A stretch of 64,000 nucleotides of DNA, taken from the NCBI RefSeq assembly GCF_001262605.1, contig NZ_LGTC01000001.1:5156001-5220000 (forward strand). The letters are read 5' to 3'. The notes below the pieces were generated by a model that saw only the letters and a list, made by a program, of their open reading frames with translations, searched no databases and was not told the DNA's origin. A program made the position numbers and the translations under genes. Below, piece after piece: positions 1 to 8,481 of the stretch. Position 1 is the first letter of the stretch, and the number at the start of each line of letters is the position of its first letter. The stretch comes from Pseudobacteroides cellulosolvens ATCC 35603 = DSM 2933. GTDB lineage: Bacteria; Bacillota; Clostridia; Acetivibrionales; DSM-2933.

Positions 1-585
1 AGAATCTGGTGATAAATAGTTATAAACCTTATCCCATTCTTTCGCCATCTCCAATTCAATCACCGTTCTTATCATATCTGCTATTTTTTTGTATTCGTCA
101 TTGACTATAGATGTTGCAGCTGGCGTCACTTTTGGTGCAATTGTAGGTGTTGCTTTGCCGGTGGTAATGTATACAGTCCTTGTGGCTCCGTTCCATTCCA
201 CATTTGCACCTAAAGCTTCACTGACAAAACGCAGCGGTACAAAAGTTCTATCCTCTTTTATAACTGCTTTTGCATCAAGGGATATTACCTTTCCGTCTGC
301 TATAGCTTCCAAAACTCCTATTTTCAATTCTATTAATATTCCATTTTTGTTTATATATACAACCTTTAACTCACTGTTCCAGTCTACCTTACAGCCCAAA
401 TTTTCAGCTACAAACCGTACAGGTATCATAGTTCTATTACTTTTACTATCGATAAAAGGACGAGCATCAGGAAAAGCAATTGTTTTTCCATCGACTTTCA
501 CTGTAATATCTTGAGAGCTTGCAAAGCATGCAATACCAATAACTAATGTAATAACCGAAACTATAGCTATAATTATCCTTTTCAT
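1..585 (-). CDS. Copper-amine-oxidase N-terminal-like (stalk) domain protein, 3' end off the window
   Basis: The reading frame opens at the ATG at 585 behind TAGGAGGT and runs leftward without a stop for 195 codons until the window edge, so the C-terminus is missing. A signal peptide (about residues 1-24) is followed by the tandem beta-rich motifs of the copper amine oxidase N-terminal family (PF07833): PVRFVAENLG near residue 55 and PLRFVSEALG near residue 115. A Thr/Pro linker follows, then a helical region. These domains are usually cell-wall or surface modules, not oxidases. It is a near-identical paralogue of the gene at 1912-2802, including its promoter. Exact function unknown. Confidence 0.85.
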   Translation of the reverse strand, partial: MKRIIIAIVSVITLVIGIACFASSQDITVKVDGKTIAFPDARPFIDSKSNRTMIPVRFVAENLGCKVDWNSELKVVYINKNGILIELKIGVLEAIADGKVISLDAKAVIKEDRTFVPLRFVSEALGANVEWNGATRTVYITTGKATPTIAPKVTPAATSIVNDEYKKIADMIRTVIELEMAKEWDKVYNYLSPDS

Positions 586-619
586 GTAAATTACCTCCTA
601 AATTTTAAATATATATTAT

Positions 620-647
620 ATAGTATCATCACTTACAGTTATTTCAA
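620..647 (-). promoter_or_regulatory. Candidate sigma-A promoter of the truncated stalk gene
   Basis: On the minus strand TTGAAA (642-647) and TACTAT (620-625) are separated by 16 bp and lie 35-62 bp upstream of the ATG at 585. The same boxes occur in the duplicate at 2859-2864 and 2837-2842. Prediction from consensus only. Confidence 0.45.
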
Positions 648-655
648 TATATTAT

Positions 656-796
656 GTTGAGAGCATAGCAGAGTTTACCAGGCCTCCCTTTGATAAGCCC
701 CAAAGCTTTATCAAATTATTTGATGAAGATAAGCGGAAGGAATTTGTTAATATAGTCAAAGAGGTTAAAGATAATGCCACAAAAATTATAAGCTAA
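656..796 (+). pseudogene. C-terminal gene remnant, about 46 codons
   Basis: An open frame with a protein-like, charged composition ends in the TAA at 794-796 and includes FDEDKRKEF and VKEVKDNATK. It has no start codon or ribosome site and begins right at the duplication breakpoint at 651. It looks like the tail of a gene cut off when the upstream block was duplicated or inserted. The family is not recognised. Confidence 0.35.
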
Positions 797-896
797 GGCA
801 TGATTGAAAAATTACTTGCCGCTTTGAGCGCGTGTTCACGAGTTAAGTTAACACGGAAGCGAAATTATACGGGAAGTTATATTTTCAACTTGCCTA
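796..896 (-). repeat. About 100-bp structured intergenic repeat (family R1), copy D
   Basis: Inverted relative to the other copies (14249, 23780, 38007, 45516). It has AGGCATG-type ends, an inner imperfect stem (ACTTGCCG facing CGGGAAGT) and the shared core around CACGAGTTAAGTTAACACG. The outer arms extend into flanking AGCTAAGGCA/TGCCTAAGCT. It starts on the stop codon of the upstream gene remnant and lies just 3' of the gene at 915-1910. Confidence 0.8.
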
Positions 897-914
897 AGCT
901 TTTGTTCTATCTCC

Positions 915-1910
915 TTAGAACCAGCTCCCTCGTGGCGGATCACCCGACACCCATTTTGCAGTACCGGGCTTCCAACTGTATACACAAGCATTTAATTGTC
1001 CAATACCTTCTTTTGTCATGGTAATAGTTCCGCCGGCATCAATAATTTTATCACCGTCTAAGAGGGGACCTGTGACAAGTAATTTATCTATTGTCCAATC
1101 CTGTTCAACTCTCCAATAAGTACTGCCTGTCCTTGTTTCTGTTGTGGTTTCCAATGTGACAGGATCTGTTACCGTAACTGTGTATCTATACTGCCTTATA
1201 TCCGAATCATACTGGGTTGTTGTTTTATTTCCATCAACATAAACCCTGACATTCTGGGGAAGATTCCGCCACTCGCATGACGGAGGGTCAAATTTTATTT
1301 TTCCTATTGGAGCCGCTGACGGTTTAGGTTTAAGTGTAGGAGTGGGAGTAGGAGTAACTATCGGATTTTTTATACTCAGTTTAGGGATCACTTCTGTTTT
1401 ATAATCAGGTTCATGGGCTCCAAGAGTTGCCCACCAACCCTTTTGGTATTTACACTCCCTTTTATATTTTACATACCCGTCATCCGTTTCTGTAGCTTCT
1501 AACCTCTCGATCTCAGCCCATTCACCCCAATTATGATTATTGGCATCGTATGTACTTAGAGGCAACTGATTTAATGTTATCATTGTTCCTTGCATTTCTG
1601 GCGGACTGCCATCCTTAAAAACCTTGTATTGTATCCACTCATCATGGCCTACATGGTGGCATGTTGCATGCCACCATGTATAGAAACGAAAAACAGTTTT
1701 ATATGTACCATCTGTATCATCGTAATCCAGTATGATTTTTTCCGATTTATCTATTTCACTTTCACCGCTAACCACATTTATTAATGGATCGTCTATGTAA
1801 TATCTATTATCATAATAATCTATTCTTATTTGAGCATAAACATATTGTGTCAAGTATACCACCAATATTATCAGTATAATTATTTTTGTTTTCAATTTGA
1901 TCCTTTTCAA
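915..1910 (-). CDS. Secreted protein of unknown function with Thr/Pro linker
   Basis: 331 residues. The start is TTG at 1910, supported by AGGAGGG eight bases upstream inside the 3' end of the preceding gene, whose stop is one base away; the two form an operon. A signal peptide or N-terminal membrane segment (residues about 8-26) precedes a Trp/Tyr-rich extracellular region, a TPTPTPTLKPKP linker near residue 190 and a beta-rich C-terminal region with many Thr/Val residues. No catalytic motif recognised. Co-transcription with the stalk-domain gene suggests a surface role. Confidence 0.8.
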   Translation of the reverse strand: MKRIKLKTKIIILIILVVYLTQYVYAQIRIDYYDNRYYIDDPLINVVSGESEIDKSEKIILDYDDTDGTYKTVFRFYTWWHATCHHVGHDEWIQYKVFKDGSPPEMQGTMITLNQLPLSTYDANNHNWGEWAEIERLEATETDDGYVKYKRECKYQKGWWATLGAHEPDYKTEVIPKLSIKNPIVTPTPTPTLKPKPSAAPIGKIKFDPPSCEWRNLPQNVRVYVDGNKTTTQYDSDIRQYRYTVTVTDPVTLETTTETRTGSTYWRVEQDWTIDKLLVTGPLLDGDKIIDAGGTITMTKEGIGQLNACVYSWKPGTAKWVSGDPPRGSWF

Positions 1911-1911
1911 A

Positions 1912-2802
1912 TTAATAACCCTCCTCGTATAAAAACGGTTCTGTGTTCTTTACAATTATTGGTTCTATATCTATGTACCATTTACTGTCTATTTTTACTA
2001 AGTTTCTGGAATCATAATACATTGCATAACCATCTGGCTTGGGATATCCATATACTCCGTATATAACTCTTACCTTGGTATCATTTATTTTCTCAATCAA
2101 GCATTTGGTATAACATTCCTTCAGATTTTTCAATTTCATCAAATTATTATAGCTACCGCTTAATTTTACATACTTCTTTTCAAAACCATCTTTGCTTGTT
2201 ATTCCTTTCTTTTTAAGAGATTCTGGTGATAAATAGTTATAAACCTTATCCCATTCTTTTGCCATCTCCAATTCAATCACCGTTCTTATCATATCTGCTA
2301 TCTTTTTGTATTCCTCATTGACTATAGATGTTGGGGCTGGCGTCACTTTTGGTGCCAATGTAGGTGATGTTTTGCCGGTGGTAATGTATACAGTCCTTGT
2401 GGATCCGTTCCATTCCACATTTGCACCTAAAGCTTCACTGACAAAACGCAGCGGTACAAAAGTTCTATCCTCTTTGATAACTGCCTTTGCATCAAGGGCT
2501 ATTACCTTACCATCTGCAATAGCTTCTAAAACTCCTATTTTCAATTCTATTAATATTCCATTTTTGTTTATATACACAACCTTTAACTCACTATTCCAGT
2601 CAACTTTACAGCCCAAATTTTCAGCTACAAACCTGACAGGTATCATAGTTCTATTACTTTTACTATCAATAAAAGGACGAGCATCAGGAAAAGCAATTGT
2701 TTTTCCATCGACTTTCACTGTAATATCTTGAGAGCTTGCAAAGCTTGCAATACCGATAACTAATGTAATAACCGAAACTATAGCTATAATTATCCTTTTC
2801 AT
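1912..2802 (-). CDS. Copper-amine-oxidase N-terminal-like (stalk) domain protein, full copy
   Basis: 296 residues from the ATG at 2802 behind TAGGAGGT. Signal peptide (1-24), two stalk repeats (PVRFVAENLG, PLRFVSEALG, each followed by a VYI-type strand), a Pro/Thr linker at about 145-160, then a roughly 130-residue helical/beta domain containing EMAKEWDKVYNYLSPE and a Tyr-rich C-terminus. Likely exported and wall-associated. No histidine cluster or topaquinone site of a real amine oxidase is present. It is the complete counterpart of the gene cut by the left edge and is co-transcribed with the secreted protein at 915-1910. Confidence 0.88.
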   Translation of the reverse strand: MKRIIIAIVSVITLVIGIASFASSQDITVKVDGKTIAFPDARPFIDSKSNRTMIPVRFVAENLGCKVDWNSELKVVYINKNGILIELKIGVLEAIADGKVIALDAKAVIKEDRTFVPLRFVSEALGANVEWNGSTRTVYITTGKTSPTLAPKVTPAPTSIVNEEYKKIADMIRTVIELEMAKEWDKVYNYLSPESLKKKGITSKDGFEKKYVKLSGSYNNLMKLKNLKECYTKCLIEKINDTKVRVIYGVYGYPKPDGYAMYYDSRNLVKIDSKWYIDIEPIIVKNTEPFLYEEGY

Positions 2803-2868
2803 GTAAATTACCTCCTAAATTTTAAATATATATTATATAGTATCATCACTTACAGTTATTTCAATATA
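2218..2868. repeat. Long direct repeat, copy 2 (partner 1-651)
   Basis: Aligns gap-free to 1-651 at about 96% identity by eye, covering the N-terminal two thirds of the stalk gene and its promoter (boxes at 2859-2864 and 2837-2842 on the minus strand). Confidence 0.9.
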
Positions 2869-3049
2869 ATTTCTATGTTAAAGCTTTTCATTTTCCCCTT
2901 AATAAAGTACTCTTATAATAAGTTTATCGGCTACTTTTTCATAAAAATTACATATTAGCTAAAGAGTACATTGATCTTTATTATTTTAAACTTTATGGAA
3001 CAACGATATAATAAGGATTGGTAAATTAAATATTACCAGCAGGGACATC

Positions 3050-3434
3050 ATGCAAGAAGAGAAAATCATTCTATATTCCATAGAACAAGGAACTCAGAAT
3101 GTAGATTATTTTGCTGATGAAAATTTCTGGCTGACACAAAATTCTATGGCTGAACTTTTTGATGCTGAATCAAACACCATCACTTACCACTTGCAGGAGA
3201 TATAAAAGCCGTGAGCTAGAAGAAAATCGAACTACTCGAAATTTTCGAGTAGTTCGATTAGAGGAAAAACGGCGGGTTGATTGGGAAATTATGTTCTATA
3301 ATCTAGATGCGGTTATTTCTGAAGGATATAGAGTGAATTCCAAAAAAGCAACACAATTTAGAAAGTGGGCAACAAAGACCCCGCAGGAGTTTATACTTAA
3401 AGGTTTTGTGCTTAATGATAAAATGCTAAAAAAC
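3050..3434 (+). pseudogene. RhuM-family virulence-type protein, frameshifted and truncated
   Basis: From the ATG at 3050 the frame reads the RhuM N-terminus (FWLTQNSMAELF, TITYHLQEI) and stops at a TAA near 3199. The homology resumes in another frame with YKSRELEENR, MFYNLDAVISEGYRVNS, ATQFRKWATKT and FVLNDKMLKN. A two-base loss in a TA run would explain the shift. After LKN, where the family normally has about 200 more residues, the sequence becomes the 3' end of the convergent GGDEF-EAL gene. A dead fragment. RhuM genes often travel with mobile or restriction-modification islands. Confidence 0.8.
3225..3259. repeat. 35-bp near-perfect palindrome inside the RhuM remnant
   Basis: Seventeen-base arms (AATCGAACTACTCGAAA and its complement) flank a single central base. 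It is translated as part of ENRTTRNFRVVRL, so it may predate gene decay. It would form a strong hairpin in DNA or RNA; no T run follows. Confidence 0.8.
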
Positions 3435-5853
3435 TTAATATTGATTCCACTTCACTTGCCGGCATGGGCTTGTAAAAGTAGAATCCTTGAATTATATCAC
3501 ACTGGTTGTCTCTCAAAAACTTGAACTGCTCCTCTGTTTCAACACCTTCTGCCAGTACATCAATTCCAAGATTTTTTGCAATCTGAATAATACTTCTAAT
3601 AATTGCCATATCCTTCTGAGATCCTGAAGATATTCCACGAACAAAGTCAATATCAATTTTTATCAAATCAATTGGGAATGTTTTAAGCCGGGTAAAAGAT
3701 GAAAAACCTGTGCCAAAATCATCTATAGATATTGAAACTCCAAGGTTTTTAATATCTTTTAGATGTTGCAAAACAGAATGATCTTCATTAAAAGCAATGC
3801 TTTCTGTTATCTCAATCTGGATGTTTTTAGCACCAGCTTCTGTGTCTTCCAATATTTTGCTGATTTTATCAGCGATACCGGTATCTTTCAACTGCTCCAA
3901 TGATAAGTTTATAGACATGCAGATATCTTTATTATATATGCTCTGGAATGCTTTAAGCTGTTCACAGGCAGTTTTAAAAACCCACAATCCAATTGGCCTT
4001 ATCAGTCCAGTTTGTTCTGCCATTGGTATAAAAACATCGGGAGAAACAATCCCATATTCTTCATTATTCCATCGTAAAAGTGCTTCAAATCCGATTATTT
4101 CTTGTGTTTCTGCTTTTATCTGAGGTTGGTAATACAGAAATAATTCATTTTTATCAAGTGCTCTGTACAAGTTATTCGTCAATTTCATCTTTTTAACAGT
4201 GCCGTTTTTAATATCTGATGAACAATAAATACATTGATTTTTCCCTTTATTTTTCGCTAAATACATGGCTATATCAGCATTCTTTATCAAAGTCTCAGAG
4301 TCCTCTCCGTCTATCGGATATACCGCCACACCGACGCTGGCTGTAACAAAATACTCCATATCCTGAACTAAGACCGAATCTTTAAAAGCACCCATAATTC
4401 TTTCGCATATTTTATAGAGATCTTCCGGTTTTTCAATATTGGAAACCATTATCAGGAATTCATCTCCGCCAAATCTGGCAAGAGTATCCTCTTCTCTCAA
4501 GCAGGAAGAAAGCCGACTTGCCATCAGCCCTAGAAGCATATCACCCGTTGTATGCCCCATTGTATCATTAACTGATTTAAAAGAGTCTAAATCAATAAAT
4601 ATTACGCCTATCAAGGAAACATTTCTTTTTGCTGCATGTATTGATTTGTTCAAATGTTCTACAAACCAGTCTTTATTATATAATCCTGTTAAGGAATCAT
4701 AATAGGCCATTCGAAATAATTTTTTTTCAGATTCCTCAAGACTTTTCCTTTGGTTATTTATTTTTTCAATATTAGAGGCGGTTTCCTTTTTAAAAGTGGC
4801 TATAAGTACTACCAGTAAAATTACACCTATATTAGAAATGATCCCGGGCAGCGGCTCGGTTGTTTTGCTGTGAATTATGAAATTTATTGAATTTAATATA
4901 CTGCCGACATTCAACAGAACGGCTGCTAAATATCCCGGTGTATCTTCTTTTAGTACTAGATATATTGATATAATCATCTGCAACTGCGTTACTATTCCTC
5001 TAAGGGTAGCTCCTCCGAAATAATCCGACCCAAATAAACTACTATTTGATGGTATATTAATATGCAAAAAAGCAAAAATCAAATACAGAATAACACTGAT
5101 AATAATACGCATATAACTAGCTTTTTTGCCAAATGGCTTAGATACTATAAAACCATACTTTTTGATAGTGTGATATATTGTTACAATAGGAATCAGCAAA
5201 ATTATCGGTGCCATTTGAGGTAATTTGGCCAAGGTATTACCAAACACCAAATCTGTTAATGATGCAAGTATCAAAGCTGCCATAAAAGAAAGAAATATAG
5301 CACGGGATTGCATCTTTATGCTATGCTCTACCGCTTTTCTGTTCCACAGCAACAAAATTACCAAACCGGTAATCGCATATCCTATATAGTAGACGAAAAA
5401 TATCCAATCCCATATACTATACTCATTGATGCTGGCTACGTTAGTCCAGCCGAATTCTGTATGAAGTAGCTTATACGGTGCCGGATTTATACCGGATGGA
5501 ATTGCATAAGCAAATACAGTAATAACGGCAGGCAGATATAGCAATAAATAGAACCACCATTTCTTAAGCAGGGTTTTATTTCCGACTATAATCAATATAA
5601 AGTGAAGGATAATACTGTAAGCCGTTCCCCAGCCAATGGCTGAAAACCGTCGCCAGATTTCGCATGTCACAGTATCAGGAGCAATGTTTGCAAGAGCCAG
5701 CCCTGCTGACCAGAAATTAATCGATATAATTATGGCAAAAAAGCACCGATTAGCAGGTGCCTTATGATTGTTTATTACGACTAGTATCCCGCTGACCAGT
5801 GAAATAATGCATACGGAAAAGAACAATATCGAAAAAAATGACGAATAAATCAT
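3412..5853 (-). CDS. Membrane-bound GGDEF-EAL cyclic-di-GMP enzyme
   Basis: 813 residues, ATG at 5853 behind AAGGGG. The N-terminal half is a multi-pass membrane sensor resembling the 7TM histidine-kinase N-terminal type, with additional segments up to about residue 355. A GGDEF domain follows (DSLTGLYNKDWF, then GGDEF at 462-466 with the motif intact) and then an EAL domain (EALLRW at 590, DDFGTGFSSF, KIDIDFV, AEGVETEEQ). Both signature sets look complete, so it could make and degrade c-di-GMP; the net direction cannot be told from sequence. Its last 23 bases overlap the convergent RhuM remnant. Confidence 0.92.
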   Translation of the reverse strand: MIYSSFFSILFFSVCIISLVSGILVVINNHKAPANRCFFAIIISINFWSAGLALANIAPDTVTCEIWRRFSAIGWGTAYSIILHFILIIVGNKTLLKKWWFYLLLYLPAVITVFAYAIPSGINPAPYKLLHTEFGWTNVASINEYSIWDWIFFVYYIGYAITGLVILLLWNRKAVEHSIKMQSRAIFLSFMAALILASLTDLVFGNTLAKLPQMAPIILLIPIVTIYHTIKKYGFIVSKPFGKKASYMRIIISVILYLIFAFLHINIPSNSSLFGSDYFGGATLRGIVTQLQMIISIYLVLKEDTPGYLAAVLLNVGSILNSINFIIHSKTTEPLPGIISNIGVILLVVLIATFKKETASNIEKINNQRKSLEESEKKLFRMAYYDSLTGLYNKDWFVEHLNKSIHAAKRNVSLIGVIFIDLDSFKSVNDTMGHTTGDMLLGLMASRLSSCLREEDTLARFGGDEFLIMVSNIEKPEDLYKICERIMGAFKDSVLVQDMEYFVTASVGVAVYPIDGEDSETLIKNADIAMYLAKNKGKNQCIYCSSDIKNGTVKKMKLTNNLYRALDKNELFLYYQPQIKAETQEIIGFEALLRWNNEEYGIVSPDVFIPMAEQTGLIRPIGLWVFKTACEQLKAFQSIYNKDICMSINLSLEQLKDTGIADKISKILEDTEAGAKNIQIEITESIAFNEDHSVLQHLKDIKNLGVSISIDDFGTGFSSFTRLKTFPIDLIKIDIDFVRGISSGSQKDMAIIRSIIQIAKNLGIDVLAEGVETEEQFKFLRDNQCDIIQGFYFYKPMPASEVESILSFLAFYH

Positions 5854-6194
5854 TTTTCAGCCCCTTTTTATATATACTGATTAGCAGCTTTTCAACTCAC
5901 AGGCTAACATATGTATCATAGCTTAATGAAAGTGATTGGGTGTACAAGGGTATTTTTTAAAATATCGGCGTTTTTTGTTGAAAAAATAACCCAAAAAATT
6001 TTGCATTTTGCATGCCCCTATTTAAACGAGTGCTGTCTTGTACGATTACATTATGCATAATTACGATATTATTTTTACTGCTTATGTGGTAATATATTAG
6101 GTGAGAGGTAAATTAATATTATTACATCTGATAAACAAATTTATTTGATTCATTATCTCTAAAAGATTGTCTTTCAGCTAAAAGGAAGGTCTAT
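5854..6194. other. Divergent intergenic region, 341 bp
   Basis: AT-rich spacer between divergent genes. I see only AAAGGAAGG, the ribosome site of the 6195 gene, and imperfect A/T hairpins. No riboswitch consensus or convincing ORF. Confidence 0.5.
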
Positions 6195-7454
6195 ATGCCA
6201 AACTTTGTAAAACACGTTACAATTAAGCTAATGCAATCAGCCATTGAAATTTTATTTATTTTTCCCATACTGCTTGCCCTAACCATATATGCATATCCAA
6301 ATGGCCAAGTTCTTACGGTTATTGCAGGGCTGGTTGGTTATTATTTGGTAGGTATACTATTAAGCAGGTTTCTTAGGAATAAATCCAATGCTATTTATGT
6401 GGTCATCAGCTCAATAATAGGGATAACTGCTTCATTCATCATTGGTTCATTTGAATCATTTTCCGTCATATATGCAATTATGGCATCATTTTCAATATTC
6501 AGAGGAATTCGCATAAACAAGAGCAATTGGATGAAACAATCCCCTATACCAGTCTTCAATTTACTCCTGGCCACATATTTTGTATTCAACGTGCTGTTTC
6601 TCATGTCAAAAAGCCTATATCCATACGTTGGCTTATTGAATATTGCCGGGCTTTTCATGATAGTTGTGTTTCTATCCCTTTGCAGTTTGGACCAACTGAA
6701 GGGAGCCTTTTTCAAATTAGGAGACAAAAACCATATCCCTTCCACAATTTTGAAGTTTAACATAACTTCATTAATCATTATATTGGTGTTAATTATTGCT
6801 TTATCAAGGTTCAAGCCTTTTTGGAATTCTGTAATAGTTCTTGCTAAATCTGTAGTTTTAGTGATCTATAGTTTTTTTAGCAATCTATCTTTCAATACAA
6901 ATGGCAATGTCCAAACTGATGAAATACAGATGTTTGGCAAGAAATTTTCAAACAATATTTCTATTCTTGAAGTAATATCAAATATATTAAGAGTAGCAGC
7001 AATAATAGGTTTTGCAATCCTGACCATATATGTTATTTTTAAGTTCATACATAAAATAGCCATATGGCTTTCAAACAAGTCAGAAGAAAATATAGTTAAA
7101 GAAAATACACTTGGGTATGTGGATGAAAGAGAAATTTTACTAAAGTCTCCTTCAAATTATTGGCCTAATGTAAAAAGCTTTTTACACCTTTTCAGTAAAG
7201 AAAGGTCCTGGAAAGACCTTTTGACAAACAGAGATAAAGTCAGGTTTATATACAGGCAAAAAGTACTCAGCTTTATAAAAAAAGGCTTTGGGTTTAAAAA
7301 TAGCCTTACACCAAATGAACTTGCCAAAGAGCTTGAAAGGGTTTATAAAGAGGACGTTTCAGATCTGACTTCTTCATACAACAAAGCACGCTACAGTTGT
7401 GAGGATATAGAAGACATTGAATTGGAAATGCTTATAAATAGACATAAAAGATAA
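6195..7454 (+). CDS. Multi-pass membrane protein, DUF4129-like C-terminus
   Basis: 419 residues, ATG behind AAAGGAAGG. About seven hydrophobic segments occupy residues 10-290 (pairs near 15-75, 75-135, 145-165 and 195-215, then 260-285). A cytoplasmic tail of about 130 residues ends in RQKVLSFIKKGFGFKNSLTPNEL and a YNKARYS motif, which resembles the C-terminal DUF4129 domain often linked to transglutaminase-like proteins. No transglutaminase gene is adjacent, so the role is open. Monocistronic: divergent neighbour on the left, terminator on the right. Confidence 0.8.
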   Translation: MPNFVKHVTIKLMQSAIEILFIFPILLALTIYAYPNGQVLTVIAGLVGYYLVGILLSRFLRNKSNAIYVVISSIIGITASFIIGSFESFSVIYAIMASFSIFRGIRINKSNWMKQSPIPVFNLLLATYFVFNVLFLMSKSLYPYVGLLNIAGLFMIVVFLSLCSLDQLKGAFFKLGDKNHIPSTILKFNITSLIIILVLIIALSRFKPFWNSVIVLAKSVVLVIYSFFSNLSFNTNGNVQTDEIQMFGKKFSNNISILEVISNILRVAAIIGFAILTIYVIFKFIHKIAIWLSNKSEENIVKENTLGYVDEREILLKSPSNYWPNVKSFLHLFSKERSWKDLLTNRDKVRFIYRQKVLSFIKKGFGFKNSLTPNELAKELERVYKEDVSDLTSSYNKARYSCEDIEDIELEMLINRHKR

Positions 7455-7456
7455 AA

Positions 7457-7496
7457 AGACCAACAAACAATTTTCTGCTTGCTGGTCTATTTTTTT
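7457..7496 (+). terminator. Intrinsic terminator of the 6195 membrane-protein gene
   Basis: AGACCA and TGGTCT arms with extra pairs (CAA/TTG), followed by a run of seven T, three bases after the stop codon. Confidence 0.85.
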
Positions 7497-7544
7497 GCAC
7501 ACAATTTTCAGGTATTAGATTTTGTAATTTCTGTTGAATTTCAC

Positions 7545-8426
7545 CTATCGATTATGGTTAGCAGATTTTAACCGTGCAAGCAGTTCATTGATGCCATCGA
7601 TTACAAAGGACGGATTGTCCTGATGTAGATAATGCCCGTTGTTTGGATCTGTTTTATGGATAGAAAGGTTAGACAGGCTGGCTATATATGCTTGTCCTTC
7701 AGCCAAAATCACTTCAAAGTTTTCCGGAGCTCCGTGGTTTCCTCCTGACAATACTTCAATGGGAAGATTTCTCAGAGGGTCAGTTGCTTGAGCCGTATCA
7801 ATTTGTTTGTAAGTGTTAATTAAGTCATTCGCACTCAATTCATACGGAATGCCGGTACCGCCTGACAGCCCAGCTGCAATCATTGCCAGTATTGTTTCAT
7901 TATCAAGTTCTGGAAATGCGTTACTTTCTTGATATTCCACTGCAGAATCAATGAATACAATTCCTTTAAGCTGATCAGGATAAAGGTACTTATATTCACG
8001 GGCATACAGTCCACCAATGGAATGTGCCACCAAAACGATAGGTCCATTTACTCCAGCTTTCTTAAGAAGGGTGTGGAGCCGCTGTACTTCACCTGCCGCA
8101 GTGTAATTCACTTTGCTTCTATCGGGAGAATCCGATTGACCTATGCCAATTCTGTCATATGTAACAACACGGGTTTTCTTAGCTATTTCCGGTGCAACCT
8201 TGTCCCAAATTTCATGGCTGTCACCGTTACCGTTTTCAAATACTACAGTAGGCAGTCCATGCTGACGTTTACCTTCCACTTCGATATACATTGAATATCC
8301 GCCTACATTCAACTTCCCGCTGAAATTACCATCTCTTACTGAAGGTTTGTTACATGCAGCAGCTGCACTTGTTATACCAAAAATAAGTACTGTAGAAAGT
8401 GTCAAAGAAATGATTTTTTTAATCAT
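7545..8426 (-). CDS. Exported alpha/beta hydrolase
   Basis: About 293 residues from the ATG at 8426, chosen over the ATG at 8441 because AGGGGG lies between them at proper spacing. The N-terminal signal (IIKKI-type, then a hydrophobic stretch ending AAAAC) suggests export, possibly as a lipoprotein with a weak lipobox. The hydrolase fold shows VVFENGNGDSHEIW (oxyanion region), TYDRIGIGQSD, the nucleophile elbow AHSIGG, FIDSA and a late DPNNGHY carrying the likely catalytic His. Resembles the esterase/haloperoxidase-like family; substrate unknown. Stands alone between a convergent gene and MutS-like. Confidence 0.87.
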   Translation of the reverse strand: MIKKIISLTLSTVLIFGITSAAAACNKPSVRDGNFSGKLNVGGYSMYIEVEGKRQHGLPTVVFENGNGDSHEIWDKVAPEIAKKTRVVTYDRIGIGQSDSPDRSKVNYTAAGEVQRLHTLLKKAGVNGPIVLVAHSIGGLYAREYKYLYPDQLKGIVFIDSAVEYQESNAFPELDNETILAMIAAGLSGGTGIPYELSANDLINTYKQIDTAQATDPLRNLPIEVLSGGNHGAPENFEVILAEGQAYIASLSNLSIHKTDPNNGHYLHQDNPSFVIDGINELLARLKSANHNR

Positions 8427-8481
8427 ATTATTCCCCCTCATATTTATTCCTGTAGATCTAGATCTATTAATTTTAATACCC

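Larger units (their letters stand above)
1..651. repeat. Long direct repeat, copy 1 (partner 2218-2868)
   Basis: Positions 1-651 align without gaps to 2218-2868, with about 27 mismatches counted by eye (about 96% identity). The copy covers the stalk-domain coding sequence, its ribosome site and its promoter. Similarity stops abruptly at 651/2868 on the upstream side; on the other side it continues past the window edge. This is a segmental duplication. Confidence 0.9.

Noticed and set aside
3159-3524. Apparent 121-residue protein
   Set aside because: Its start codon is an out-of-frame ATG inside the RhuM remnant and its last 30 codons are antisense to the GGDEF-EAL gene.
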